Shown piece by piece: positions 34,402-41,663 of a DNA stretch of 64,000 nucleotides. The stretch's first letter is position 1. Every line of letters begins with the position of its first letter. Position numbers and translations under genes: made by a program. Origin of the DNA: Nocardiopsis alba DSM 43377 (GTDB lineage: Bacteria; Actinomycetota; Actinomycetes; Streptosporangiales; Streptosporangiaceae); NCBI RefSeq assembly GCF_000341225.1, contig NZ_ANAC01000001.1:124001-188000 (forward strand), written 5' to 3'. The notes beneath the pieces were generated by a model. It was not told the origin of the DNA. It made no database searches and worked only from the letters and a program-made list of their open reading frames with translations.

Positions 34402-37083
34402 TCAGCCTCGCTTCGCCTGGGGGTTCTCTGGGGGACGCACGGTTCCGGGAGCGCCGGGGACCGTGGAGAGTTCGAGGAAGACCTCGGCCGCGTGCCGACC
34501 ATCGGGGCTGTCGACCCCCGAGGTGGCCGGGTGCGGGGACAGTTCCTCCGCCATCAGGGTCGGGCCCAGATGGGCCAGCCGTTTGGCGGCGGTCGTGGTG
34601 TGCAGCCGGCTCAGGAAGTCCACGTGCTGCGGTTTGGGGGCCATGGCCCGCTCCAGCGGACCGAGCCTGGACCCCTGGAGGGGCCGGACGAACACCTCGT
34701 CGGGCAGCCCCCGACGCAGACGTTCGACGTTCACCCGCCGGTACAGTCCGGCCTGTGACTCGCCGTCACGGGCGGTGAACATCGACGTGTCCAGGCCCCA
34801 ACGGCGACGGAAGAGGGTGAGCGAACCGAAATCGATCCTCGGCGCCTCACCCCTCCCGTTCCGCTCGGTCCATCGTTCGTGCAGGTCGATGCTGAGATCG
34901 CCGAAGGAGAAGAACGGGGAGTCCGCCACCATCGCCACGAGCATCTCGTCGTAGGGCAGCGCGTGGGGGACCAGGAAACCGGTGTAGACCGGGTCGATCC
35001 CGGACCCGTCGGACCGGACGAGACGGAGCCCGTTCGGTGTGTGGACCAGGGCGAGGTCGCGGGTGGCCGGACCGGGGGACAGGGTCGGCTCGTCGCGCAG
35101 CGCCACCTCCTCCCCGGCCAGGGCCGGGGACAGGTTGGCGTTGAAGCCCAGGGCCGACCGCATGTGCACGGTGTCGGAGTCCTCCGGCCCGAGCCGGCCC
35201 ACGTGCTCGGCGACCCGGGCGCGGACCTCTTCCGGCAGGTGCCCGAGGAAACGGCTGAAGTAGCGGGCCCGACCGCCGTAGACGTGGTTGATCACCAGAC
35301 GGTCGTCGTGCTCCGTCCGCTCCGAGGTCAGGGCCTGGCCGAACACCGCGAAGGAACGGCGGGCGAGGAACTCGCGTTCGGGCAGCAGCGACGCCACCTC
35401 GTCCACCGTCGCCGGGTCGACCTCCACCCGCTCCGCGTCGGAACGTCCCAGCCCCACCAGATGGTCGACCGCGCGAGCCCGCGCGGCCAGCACCCGCCGC
35501 AGACCCTCGTCCGCGTCGGCCAGGGCGGCGGGATCGCCTCCCATGAGCCGTTGGGTGAGGGGGAAGGCGGCCCGGGCGTGCTGGGTGAAGGCGTCCAGGT
35601 CGGAGCAGCGTCCGCCCCGCCCGTAGTGGGCCACGAACACCTGCTCGAGGGCGCCGGAGAGCACGCGCTGATCGTCCAAGGCGAACAGCAACGGCATCAG
35701 TCGTTCCAGGTCGGCCGACCACCGTCGCGTCACGGGGCGCTCCACCGGAACACCTCGCGATACCAGACAGTCCTCCACCACCGGCGAGGTCGCCGAGCCC
35801 TCGACACCCACCGCCGACGACCACACCGTCTGGAGTCGACGCACACCACGGGCGCGTTCGGCCCCGTCGGCCTCGGCGAAACCGGACAGGACCTCTTCGG
35901 TGGCGTCGAAGGCGGAGGCCACCCGTTCGGCCGTCGCGCCCGGCAGGCTCCGGGCCAGTTCGTGCCAGCGGCGCCCGTACCCGGGCGACTGCTCGGGCGC
36001 GGGTGCCCAGGGCACCAGGACCCCGACGTCGACCAGCCGCTCCAACACGGACGGCACCTGCTCCGGGGCGTACCCGAGGTCGGCGGCGACGGCCTCGCAC
36101 AGCAGGTCCCAGCGCACCGGCGTGGCCGCCCTCTTCTCCAGGGCCTCGACGAACCGTCCCCGGGCCCCGGTCAACGGGAGTCGGACCTCCTCCTCGCCGA
36201 ACGCCTCGGCGCGCAGCCCGGAAGAGGGCGGTGTCCAGCGACGACGGCGCACCACGAGCAGAGGGCCGCCCTCGGCGTCGGTGATCCGTCGGGCACCACC
36301 GGTCAGCACCCACTCCAGCCCGGGGCGGGCCTCGGGGTCGGCGGCCAGCGCGCGACCGGCCTGGCGGATCAGCAGTCGTCGCAGATCCGCGTGGGGAGAG
36401 GGGGAGAGGGGGCCGCCCGCGCGACCGGGGGAGGAGGGCTCCTCCAGGTCGTCGAAGTGCACGGCCGTGTACAGCGAGTACGGGCTGACCTTCAGCGTGG
36501 AGCGCGAGAAGTACCGCACCAGCGACGCCTCGGCCTTGCGCATCCGCTTGTCCGGATCGGCGTCGGTGGCGGCCCGCGCCGCCACCGCCCGATGCAGATC
36601 GGCGCTGGACAGCGCGGTCGAACGGTCCACGTACGGATGACGGGACCACTCCGCCAGGACGGCGCGCTCGGCGCTCAGGGCGGCCTTGTGACCGTCGTCC
36701 ATACGTGCGGCCGCGGCCTCGGACCGTCGCCGACTCTCCGTCCACTCCGCCAGGCCGGGCACCTCGGCGGTGACCGGATGCCCGTACAGGGTCGGACGTG
36801 GCGGGCGACGGTTGAACACCGCGCGTTTGGCAGCCAAGGCCTCGCGTCGATGGCCCTCCCGACCCGGGCCGCCCTCGTCCAGAGTGGGAGCGGCCCGGTG
36901 CAGTGCCTCCAACAGGTCCTCGCGAAGCCGCTCGCGCGCGAGCTCCTCCTCGACGAGGGAACGCGCCAGAGCGCAGTCCTCCCGGGCCACCTCATCGGAC
37001 GCGCGCAACCACCGATGGGGGTACAGGTTCACCCGGGAGACCAGGTAGGGGCCCTCCACCAGGGTGAACGAAGGCGTGCTCAA
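34402..37083 (-). CDS. LanB-type glutamylation dehydratase, split form (TbtB/LazB-like)
   Basis: This 893-residue enzyme, by family, uses glutamyl-tRNA to glutamylate Ser/Thr of the precursor as the first step of dehydration. It has the N-terminal Lant_dehydr domain only: VEGPYLVSRVNLYPHRWLR, ASLVRYFSRSTLKVSPYSLYTAVHF (the K-x-S-P-Y/F-S motif), and GRARYFSRFLGHLPEE. It lacks the C-terminal elimination domain, which is supplied by the last gene of the operon, as in thiopeptide clusters. The ATG at 37083 overlaps the permease stop (ATGA). Length is normal for a split LanB. Confidence 0.9.
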   Translation of the reverse strand: MSTPSFTLVEGPYLVSRVNLYPHRWLRASDEVAREDCALARSLVEEELARERLREDLLEALHRAAPTLDEGGPGREGHRREALAAKRAVFNRRPPRPTLYGHPVTAEVPGLAEWTESRRRSEAAAARMDDGHKAALSAERAVLAEWSRHPYVDRSTALSSADLHRAVAARAATDADPDKRMRKAEASLVRYFSRSTLKVSPYSLYTAVHFDDLEEPSSPGRAGGPLSPSPHADLRRLLIRQAGRALAADPEARPGLEWVLTGGARRITDAEGGPLLVVRRRRWTPPSSGLRAEAFGEEEVRLPLTGARGRFVEALEKRAATPVRWDLLCEAVAADLGYAPEQVPSVLERLVDVGVLVPWAPAPEQSPGYGRRWHELARSLPGATAERVASAFDATEEVLSGFAEADGAERARGVRRLQTVWSSAVGVEGSATSPVVEDCLVSRGVPVERPVTRRWSADLERLMPLLFALDDQRVLSGALEQVFVAHYGRGGRCSDLDAFTQHARAAFPLTQRLMGGDPAALADADEGLRRVLAARARAVDHLVGLGRSDAERVEVDPATVDEVASLLPEREFLARRSFAVFGQALTSERTEHDDRLVINHVYGGRARYFSRFLGHLPEEVRARVAEHVGRLGPEDSDTVHMRSALGFNANLSPALAGEEVALRDEPTLSPGPATRDLALVHTPNGLRLVRSDGSGIDPVYTGFLVPHALPYDEMLVAMVADSPFFSFGDLSIDLHERWTERNGRGEAPRIDFGSLTLFRRRWGLDTSMFTARDGESQAGLYRRVNVERLRRGLPDEVFVRPLQGSRLGPLERAMAPKPQHVDFLSRLHTTTAAKRLAHLGPTLMAEELSPHPATSGVDSPDGRHAAEVFLELSTVPGAPGTVRPPENPQAKRG

Positions 37084-37970
37084 CCCTTGGCCTCCGTGCC
37101 CTCGTCCTCCCGCTCGGAGGTCTCCGCCCGGCGCTTGGCCGAACCGAAACCGCGCGGCTCACGTTCGGAGGCCCACCGGAACCAGCGCAGCGCGACCACC
37201 GTGCCCACCAGCGACCAGGCCGACAGCAGCCAGACCGACGGCCAGTCCCAGACGGGACCCGCCTCGGAGAGCGAACCCTGGATCAGCACGGTGAGCGGAC
37301 GGCCGGGCAGCAGGTCGACCACGGCGCTCACCGCGTCGCCCAAGGGCAGGATGACGAACCCTCCGGCCAGGAAGGCGGCGGGGAAGAAGATGCCGTTCAC
37401 CATGGGCACCGCCGCGTCGGCGTTGGGCGGCAGCAGGGAGACGGCCGCCCCCAACGGAGCCATGCACACGAAGCCGAGCATCAACGCGACCAGTAGTTGC
37501 GGGATACGCGCCGGGTCGATGGTCACACCCATACCGAGCAGACCGATGGCGGTGACCACTCCCAGCACGATCACGGCGGTGAGCAGCGTGTTCACCAGAT
37601 AGGCGCCCATCACCGTCGCCGGACTCACCGGGGTGGTGCGGAAACGCTTGAACAGACCGTGGTGGCGTCGGATCGCCAACCCGATGGCGACGTTGGCGAA
37701 GGCCACCGACATCAGGGCGAACCCCAGGATGCCGCCGAAGCTCAGATTGGCCTGGGTGATCTCGTGCTCGCCCACCAGCCGGATCTCGTCGGCCTGGGAA
37801 CGGAACGCCAACCCGAAGCCCACGTAGAACATCACCGGCATCGCCACGATGAACGCCAAGGTGATGGGGGAGCGCCAGAACTCCTTCAGCTCCCCGTCCA
37901 CGTGCAACAGGAAACTGCTCGGACGTCGCGTGCGGGGCGAGCGGCGGGCCCCGGCCTCGGTGGTGCTCAT
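37080..37970 (-). CDS. ABC-2 type transporter permease
   Basis: This 296-residue integral membrane protein has about six helices (PITLAFIVAMPVMFYVGFGLAF, FGGILGFALMSVAFANVAIGLAI, LLTAVIVLGVVTAIGLLGMGV, LLVALMLGFVCMAPLGAAVSLL, IFFPAAFLAGGFVILPL, and a last helix near WLLSAWSLVGTVVALRW). The FKRFRTTPVSP loop between helices is typical of DrrB-like ABC-2 permeases. It should export the mature thiopeptide and give self-protection with the ATPase encoded just upstream. It is coupled on both sides by ATGA overlaps. Confidence 0.88.
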   Translation of the reverse strand: MSTTEAGARRSPRTRRPSSFLLHVDGELKEFWRSPITLAFIVAMPVMFYVGFGLAFRSQADEIRLVGEHEITQANLSFGGILGFALMSVAFANVAIGLAIRRHHGLFKRFRTTPVSPATVMGAYLVNTLLTAVIVLGVVTAIGLLGMGVTIDPARIPQLLVALMLGFVCMAPLGAAVSLLPPNADAAVPMVNGIFFPAAFLAGGFVILPLGDAVSAVVDLLPGRPLTVLIQGSLSEAGPVWDWPSVWLLSAWSLVGTVVALRWFRWASEREPRGFGSAKRRAETSEREDEGTEAKG

Positions 37971-38884
37971 TCGGACCTCTCCGTCTCGGGTCGCCGGTTC
38001 TCCAACATCGCCACGTAGGCGTCGTCCAGACTGGGCGGGACGATCGTCAGACCGCTGATGCGCGTTCCCTCGTCCCGGGCCCAGGTCTGCACGCGTTCGA
38101 CCACGGCGTCCTGGTCGTCGGTCTGGATGCGTGCGCGACCGTTGACCAGCGCGGCCCCCTCGGGCAGGCGTCCATCGACCCCCTCGGGAACGGCGAACTC
38201 CACCACGGTGAAGGCCGACGAGTCCCGGACCAGCTCGTCCGGGGTGCCCGAGGCGATGAACTCCCCGTCGCGGATCACGTCCACGCGGTCGGCCAGTTCC
38301 TGTACCTCGGCCAGGTCGTGCGAGGTCAACACGACCGTGGTGCCGCTCTCCCGGAGACCGGCGACCAGCGCGCGGATCCGACGTCGGGAGACGGGGTCGA
38401 GCCCGGTGGTGGGCTCGTCGAGGAAGAGGAGTTCGGGGCGGCCGGTCAGGGCCAACGCCAGGTCGAGACGGCGGCGCTGACCATCGGAGAGGGAGCGGAC
38501 CAGAGCGCTCCTCTTCTCGGTGAGCTCCACCTGGGCGAGCGCCTCGTCGACGTCGAGAGGGTCCGGGTAATAGGAGGCGTGCCGGCGCACGATGTCGCGG
38601 ACCGACAGGCCCGGCTCCAACATGGTCTGCTGGAGCACGACGCTCATCCTGGTGCGGAGCTCGGCGAAGTCGCGCCGGTTACCGGGATCGAGGCCGAGTA
38701 CCTCGACGGTGCCCGAGGTACGACCGCGGTGCCCCTCGAGGATCTCGATCAGCGTCGTCTTACCCGCCCCGTTGGGGCCGAGCAGCGCCGCGATCCGTCC
38801 GGCGGGTACCCGGTAGGAGATGCCGTGGAGCACCTCTCCCTTCCCATAGTCCTTGGTGATGTCCGTGGCGTTGATCGCGTACAC
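37967..38884 (-). CDS. ABC transporter ATP-binding protein (DrrA-like)
   Basis: This is a 305-residue nucleotide-binding subunit. Walker A is GPNGAGKT (36-43), the Q-loop is in VLQQTML, the signature is LSDGQRRRLDLALAL, Walker B is LLFLDEPTTGLD, and the switch His is in VLTSHDLAE. The C-terminal extension (FTVVEFAVPEGVDGRLPEGA...) is the usual regulatory tail of DrrA/CcmA-type subunits. GTG at 38884 with GAGG 7 bp upstream is preferred; the open frame upstream of it covers the intergenic hairpin and precursor in another frame. It is the first enzyme-sized gene after the precursors. Confidence 0.9.
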   Translation of the reverse strand: MYAINATDITKDYGKGEVLHGISYRVPAGRIAALLGPNGAGKTTLIEILEGHRGRTSGTVEVLGLDPGNRRDFAELRTRMSVVLQQTMLEPGLSVRDIVRRHASYYPDPLDVDEALAQVELTEKRSALVRSLSDGQRRRLDLALALTGRPELLFLDEPTTGLDPVSRRRIRALVAGLRESGTTVVLTSHDLAEVQELADRVDVIRDGEFIASGTPDELVRDSSAFTVVEFAVPEGVDGRLPEGAALVNGRARIQTDDQDAVVERVQTWARDEGTRISGLTIVPPSLDDAYVAMLENRRPETERSE

Positions 38885-38933
38885 GTGCGGCCCTCGTCCT
38901 GCTTCTTCTGGGGGCGTGGGGGACGGTGAGAGG

Positions 38934-38962
38934 GGGCGACCCCGACGGAAGCGGGGTCGCCC
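38934..38962 (-). terminator. Hairpin between precursor genes and transporter/biosynthetic genes, probable attenuator
   Basis: An 11-bp perfect stem (GGGCGACCCCG / CGGGGTCGCCC, 7-nt loop) lies 10 bp after the stop of precursor 1. No T-run follows on the - strand, so partial read-through is expected. That would keep precursor mRNA in excess over the enzymes. Confidence 0.55.
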
Positions 38963-38972
38963 TTGGAGAAGG

Positions 38973-39155
38973 TCAGCCGCACGATCCCGACGAGCAGCAG
39001 CTGCTGGAGCCGCAGCACGAGGTGGAGGTGCAGGAGCTGGAGCCACTGGTGGCGCCGGTCTCCGGGACGGCGACCGCCTCGCGGACGCTCATCACCTCCA
39101 TGTCGTCGAAGTCGAGCTCGGGCAGGTCGATAACAGCGGTTTCCTTGGTGGCCAT
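38973..39155 (-). CDS. Thiopeptide precursor peptide 1
   Basis: This 60-residue ribosomal precursor has a leader of about 35-40 residues, acidic and hydrophobic (IDLPELDFDDMEVMSVREAV, then AVPETGA), the style recognised by E1-like/RRE proteins in thiopeptide pathways. The core region TSGSSSCTSTSCC / GSSSCCSSGSCG has six Cys and many Ser, all substrates for azole formation or dehydration. If Ser41 (before Cys42) and Ser52 (before Cys53) form the pyridine, they stand in positions 1 and 12 with an SSSC block at 10-13, as in lactazole. The ATG at 39155 has GAAGG 7 bp upstream. It differs from precursor 2 only in residues 2-8 and in Ser56 (Gly in the other). Confidence 0.9.
   Translation of the reverse strand: MATKETAVIDLPELDFDDMEVMSVREAVAVPETGATSGSSSCTSTSCCGSSSCCSSGSCG
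38992..39131. repeat. 140-bp direct repeat within precursor genes, copy 1
   Basis: By eye it is identical over 140 bp to 39335-39474, covering the common part of leader and core. The flanks differ, which points to a recent duplication or gene conversion. Confidence 0.8.
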
Positions 39156-39218
39156 CGGGCACCTTCTTCTGGACGGGGGAAGGGGATGTGGGCGCGATAC
39201 AGCCGGTGCGCCCATGGA

Positions 39219-39252
39219 GAATTCACGCTTTCCCGTGAGAGAGCGCGAATTC
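39219..39252. other. Imperfect hairpin between the two precursor genes
   Basis: GAATTCaCGCT (39219-39229) and AGCGcGAATTC (39242-39252) pair except for one mismatch, with a 12-nt loop. It sits in the 160-bp spacer between the precursors and may pause transcription or stabilise the message. Confidence 0.35.
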
Positions 39253-39315
39253 CGTCTGGGGTTGTGTGGGGATGGTGAAACGGGGGTACGGAGGTTGGTC
39301 CGTGTCGTGTGCGGG

Positions 39316-39498
39316 TCAGCCGCAGGAGCCACCGGAGCAGCAGCTGCTGGAGCCGCAGCACGAGGTGGAGGTGCAGGAGCTGGAGCCACTGGTGGCGCCG
39401 GTCTCCGGGACGGCGACCGCCTCGCGGACGCTCATCACCTCCATGTCGTCGAAGTCGAGCTCGGGCAGGTCGATCGCGGGTGCCGTCGAATGGGGCAT
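39316..39498 (-). CDS. Thiopeptide precursor peptide 2 (first gene of the operon)
   Basis: This 60-residue precursor has the same leader core (IDLPELDFDDMEVMSVREAV, AVPETGA) and a core ending SSSCCSGGSCG. Its N-terminus MPHSTAPA differs from MATKETAV of precursor 1, while residues 9-55 and 57-60 are the same, so both peptides should be processed to products differing by one Ser/Gly in the tail. The ATG at 39498 has GAGG 6 bp upstream. As the promoter-proximal gene it is probably expressed best. The AT-rich stretch at 39540-39600 is the likely promoter region, but I cannot fix the boxes. Confidence 0.9.
   Translation of the reverse strand: MPHSTAPAIDLPELDFDDMEVMSVREAVAVPETGATSGSSSCTSTSCCGSSSCCSGGSCG
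39335..39474. repeat. 140-bp direct repeat within precursor genes, copy 2
   Basis: It is the same 140 bp as 38992-39131, 343 bp apart. Confidence 0.8.
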
Positions 39499-39655
39499 CA
39501 GGACCTCTTTGTCGGTATCTGCCAATCGGATCCCCCGGGAGAGAAAGAAAGTAACATGTAAGTTCGCAGGTCGATAGAGGTTGTATTGATCCTTTTCTGG
39601 AACGTGGCCTTCGGTTCTTCTACGTGTTACCGAGGGAACTACGAGAAACAAAAGT

Positions 39656-39685
39656 GGGCTCTGGTCCCATAAGAGACCAGAGCCC
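39656..39685 (-). terminator. Intrinsic terminator of the secreted-protein gene
   Basis: An 11-bp stem GGGCTCTGGTC / GACCAGAGCCC is followed on the - strand by ACTTTTGTTTC, 21 bp past the stop codon of the gene at 39707. It separates that gene from the thiopeptide operon. Confidence 0.8.
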
Positions 39686-39706
39686 GTTCTATTCGACATT
39701 CCGTGA

Positions 39707-40723
39707 TCAGCAGGCTCCACGACCCGCGGTCGTGTCGCACACCCCCTGGCCATCGGTCCAGGTCAGGGAGTCACGCGCGTTTCCGCCGAACGGCCGTGTC
39801 ACGCTCACGTGCGTTCCGTGACCGGAATCCTCGGCCAACCAGACGCGCACTTCCTCGCCGCCGGCCCTGAACACGTAGAACGGATGCGGCACGGGAGAGC
39901 GTCCGCTTCCCGGATTGGTCCACCAGGTCGCCCCTTGGGCCTTGGAGACGTCCACGAACAGGCAGTCGTACGAGGTCCCGCCGAAGGTGCAGGTGCGGGG
40001 CTCGGCCCCGCCATAGCGGTTCACCGACGGGTCCGAGGTGATCCCGGTGTTCATCGCGCGCCAGTACATCGTGTCGCAGTCTCCGCCGCGGCAGGCGTTC
40101 CAGTCCGCCCACGCCCGGGCGCGGGCGTCGGGGGCGGCGGCCCCGCCTTCGAGGGCGGCACAGTACTTGTTCACGATGTAGGGCACCACGAAGTCGGAGA
40201 CCCACACCGAGTCGATGGCCTCGCCGGCGGTGTTGTTCGTGCCCAGGCCGGCCGAGTCCATCTGCCACAGGCCCACGCCGGGGTTGAAGAACAGCCCGTC
40301 GCGTCCGGCGGGATCGTAGAGGCCGGACTGGTTGTCGTAACGGGACAGGGTCATCGGCGAGGGCGGAAGCGGGGAACTCGCCGACACCTCCGGCCAGACC
40401 GGGGCCAGGGCCAGGGCGGTGGCCGATTCGGAGGTGATGGAGCAGGAGGCGTCGGCGGCGGCCCGTTCCGCCGCGCTCCTGGCGGCGGCCAGGGGCTCGG
40501 CCCCGAAACTCAACGGGCCGGGAGGGACGGCGGTGGCGGCCAGCTTGTCGTTCAAGGCCTGACGGTCGGCGGCCTCACGCTCGGCGGGGGTGTCGGCCGG
40601 AGTGGGCACGAAATCGGGGGTGTCGGCCAAGGCGGTCTGCGGCGCGTAGAGCAGCGCGGCCGCGGCCAGGGCGGTGAGTGTGGTCAGAGCGCGTCGCAGG
40701 CGTCGCGGTCGGGGGGTCTTCAC
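39707..40723 (-). CDS. Secreted protein of unknown function with a GVGLWQ motif
   Basis: This 338-residue protein has a clear Sec signal peptide (basic RRLRRALTT, hydrophobic LTALAAAALLYA, cleavage around QTALA-DTP). After a Pro/Ala-rich stretch comes RYDNQSGLYDP, NPGVGLWQMDSAG and a region with paired cysteines (YCAALEGG, ACRGGDCDTMYW, CTFGGTSYDCLF, and a terminal CDTTAGRGAC). G-x-G-x-W-Q recalls lysozyme/transglycosylase folds, but I do not see the catalytic Glu in a convincing place, so no enzyme activity is assigned. It starts at GTG with GAGGTGG 5 bp upstream. It lies just upstream of the thiopeptide operon but has its own terminator, and is probably unrelated. Confidence 0.75.
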   Translation of the reverse strand: MKTPRPRRLRRALTTLTALAAAALLYAPQTALADTPDFVPTPADTPAEREAADRQALNDKLAATAVPPGPLSFGAEPLAAARSAAERAAADASCSITSESATALALAPVWPEVSASSPLPPSPMTLSRYDNQSGLYDPAGRDGLFFNPGVGLWQMDSAGLGTNNTAGEAIDSVWVSDFVVPYIVNKYCAALEGGAAAPDARARAWADWNACRGGDCDTMYWRAMNTGITSDPSVNRYGGAEPRTCTFGGTSYDCLFVDVSKAQGATWWTNPGSGRSPVPHPFYVFRAGGEEVRVWLAEDSGHGTHVSVTRPFGGNARDSLTWTDGQGVCDTTAGRGAC

Positions 40724-40869
40724 GGATCCACCTCTTGAGCGGGTTCGAGGGGAGAGGGAACACCGACCGGAGCACTGTCGGCGGTTTTCTTCATGGGCGT
40801 GTGACTCGGAGGAAAGTTACAACCGTTCCCCGAAGCCCGACAAGACCCCTCGCCGCGGCGCCCCGGACT

Positions 40870-41003
40870 CTCACCTCAAGGACAGGAGAATGTGTCCTCC
40901 TCCTCGTCGGGACGGGCCTCTCCGCCCTTACCGTCCTCTCTTCGCGCGCGCCGACGCTCCCTGACCCGGGCCACCACGAACCAGACGCACGCCACCGCGA
41001 CCG
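40870..41003 (-). pseudogene. Duplicated 3' end of the dedA-like gene (42 codons plus stop)
   Basis: 134 bp match 42951-43084 with a single difference (T at 40934, C at 43015). In the intact gene this stretch encodes the last 42 residues (VARVRERRRARRE..., DEEEDTFSCP) and the stop. Here it is isolated, with no upstream dedA sequence. It marks the far border of a roughly 1.95-kb segment that carries the MFS gene. Confidence 0.88.
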
Positions 41004-41663
41004 GCCGACTCGCGCACTTCGCCCCCGGGTGTTCGGTGGAGAACCCACCGGGATCACCTCACCGAGCCTCCCGGTGATCCTTCGTTCCCTGCCGCGACCC
41101 TCTGATCGGACCGTCCGGATGTGGTCGTGCTCGTTTTTGTCGAGGAAATTTCGATACGTTTCATTTTTCCTCTCGGGGGTTGTAGGTCTTCGGCTTGTGG
41201 TCTCTCTCCTTCTTGGCGTTGTGGTGAGTCCTTCTCCAGTTCAGGGGGCTGGATGTGTGCGGGAAAGTGCTTATAGCGTTTCCGGGGTCGGAGGTCAATG
41301 TAAAAAATATTCATTCTGGTTCGTGTTTGCCTTGGATCTTGCGTATCGGGAAACATCAAGGCTGATCCCGGCACCCCTTGAAGTTCCCATCGGCATGGAG
41401 GCGTTTCTTGCGCAGAATCCTCATGGTCTTCCCGCCTCCCCGAGAGCCGAGGGTCGGGGCCGTACTTCATCTCGTGCGGCCACACGAACCTCGCCCACAG
41501 CCGGTCACACCACGACGACGAACCGCTCGGCTGTCGGTGACAGCGGTATCCCCCGGCCGGACGGGCGCACCATCATGAACGACGGGAAACGCGCCGTCCG
41601 CGCGCGGCGCATGCCGGAGGACGGTGGCGATCGGGCGTTTCCGCTGGTGGAGCAGGTGGACAC
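41004..41663. other. Non-coding segment upstream of the MFS exporter gene
   Basis: No gene is supported in this stretch. It has an inverted repeat GGATCACC/GGTGATCC (41051-41058, 41073-41080) and a strikingly AT-rich part at about 41110-41400, unlike the GC-rich neighbours. The base change begins after the dedA fragment and ends before the MFS gene, consistent with foreign or inserted DNA. Confidence 0.5.

Noticed and set aside
34879..37602. 907-codon open frame on the + strand across the dehydratase and permease genes
   Set aside because: It is an antisense shadow; the - strand genes have clear families and overlapping starts and stops.
38885..39046. N-terminal extension of the ABC ATPase through the hairpin and precursor gene
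   Set aside because: It has no similarity to transporters and would read the precursor in a wrong frame; the GTG at 38884 has a good ribosome site.
38973..39389. 138-residue form of precursor 1 starting upstream
   Set aside because: The upstream part crosses precursor 2 out of frame; the ATG at 39155 with GAAGG gives the same leader as precursor 2.
26756..39498. Linear azole peptide or lanthipeptide instead of thiopeptide
   Set aside because: A split LanB, a stand-alone eliminase-type domain and a second superfamily member resembling pyridine synthases, plus a YcaO and a Cys/Ser core, fit a pyritide best; no cyclase of the LanC type is present. It is not fully excluded.
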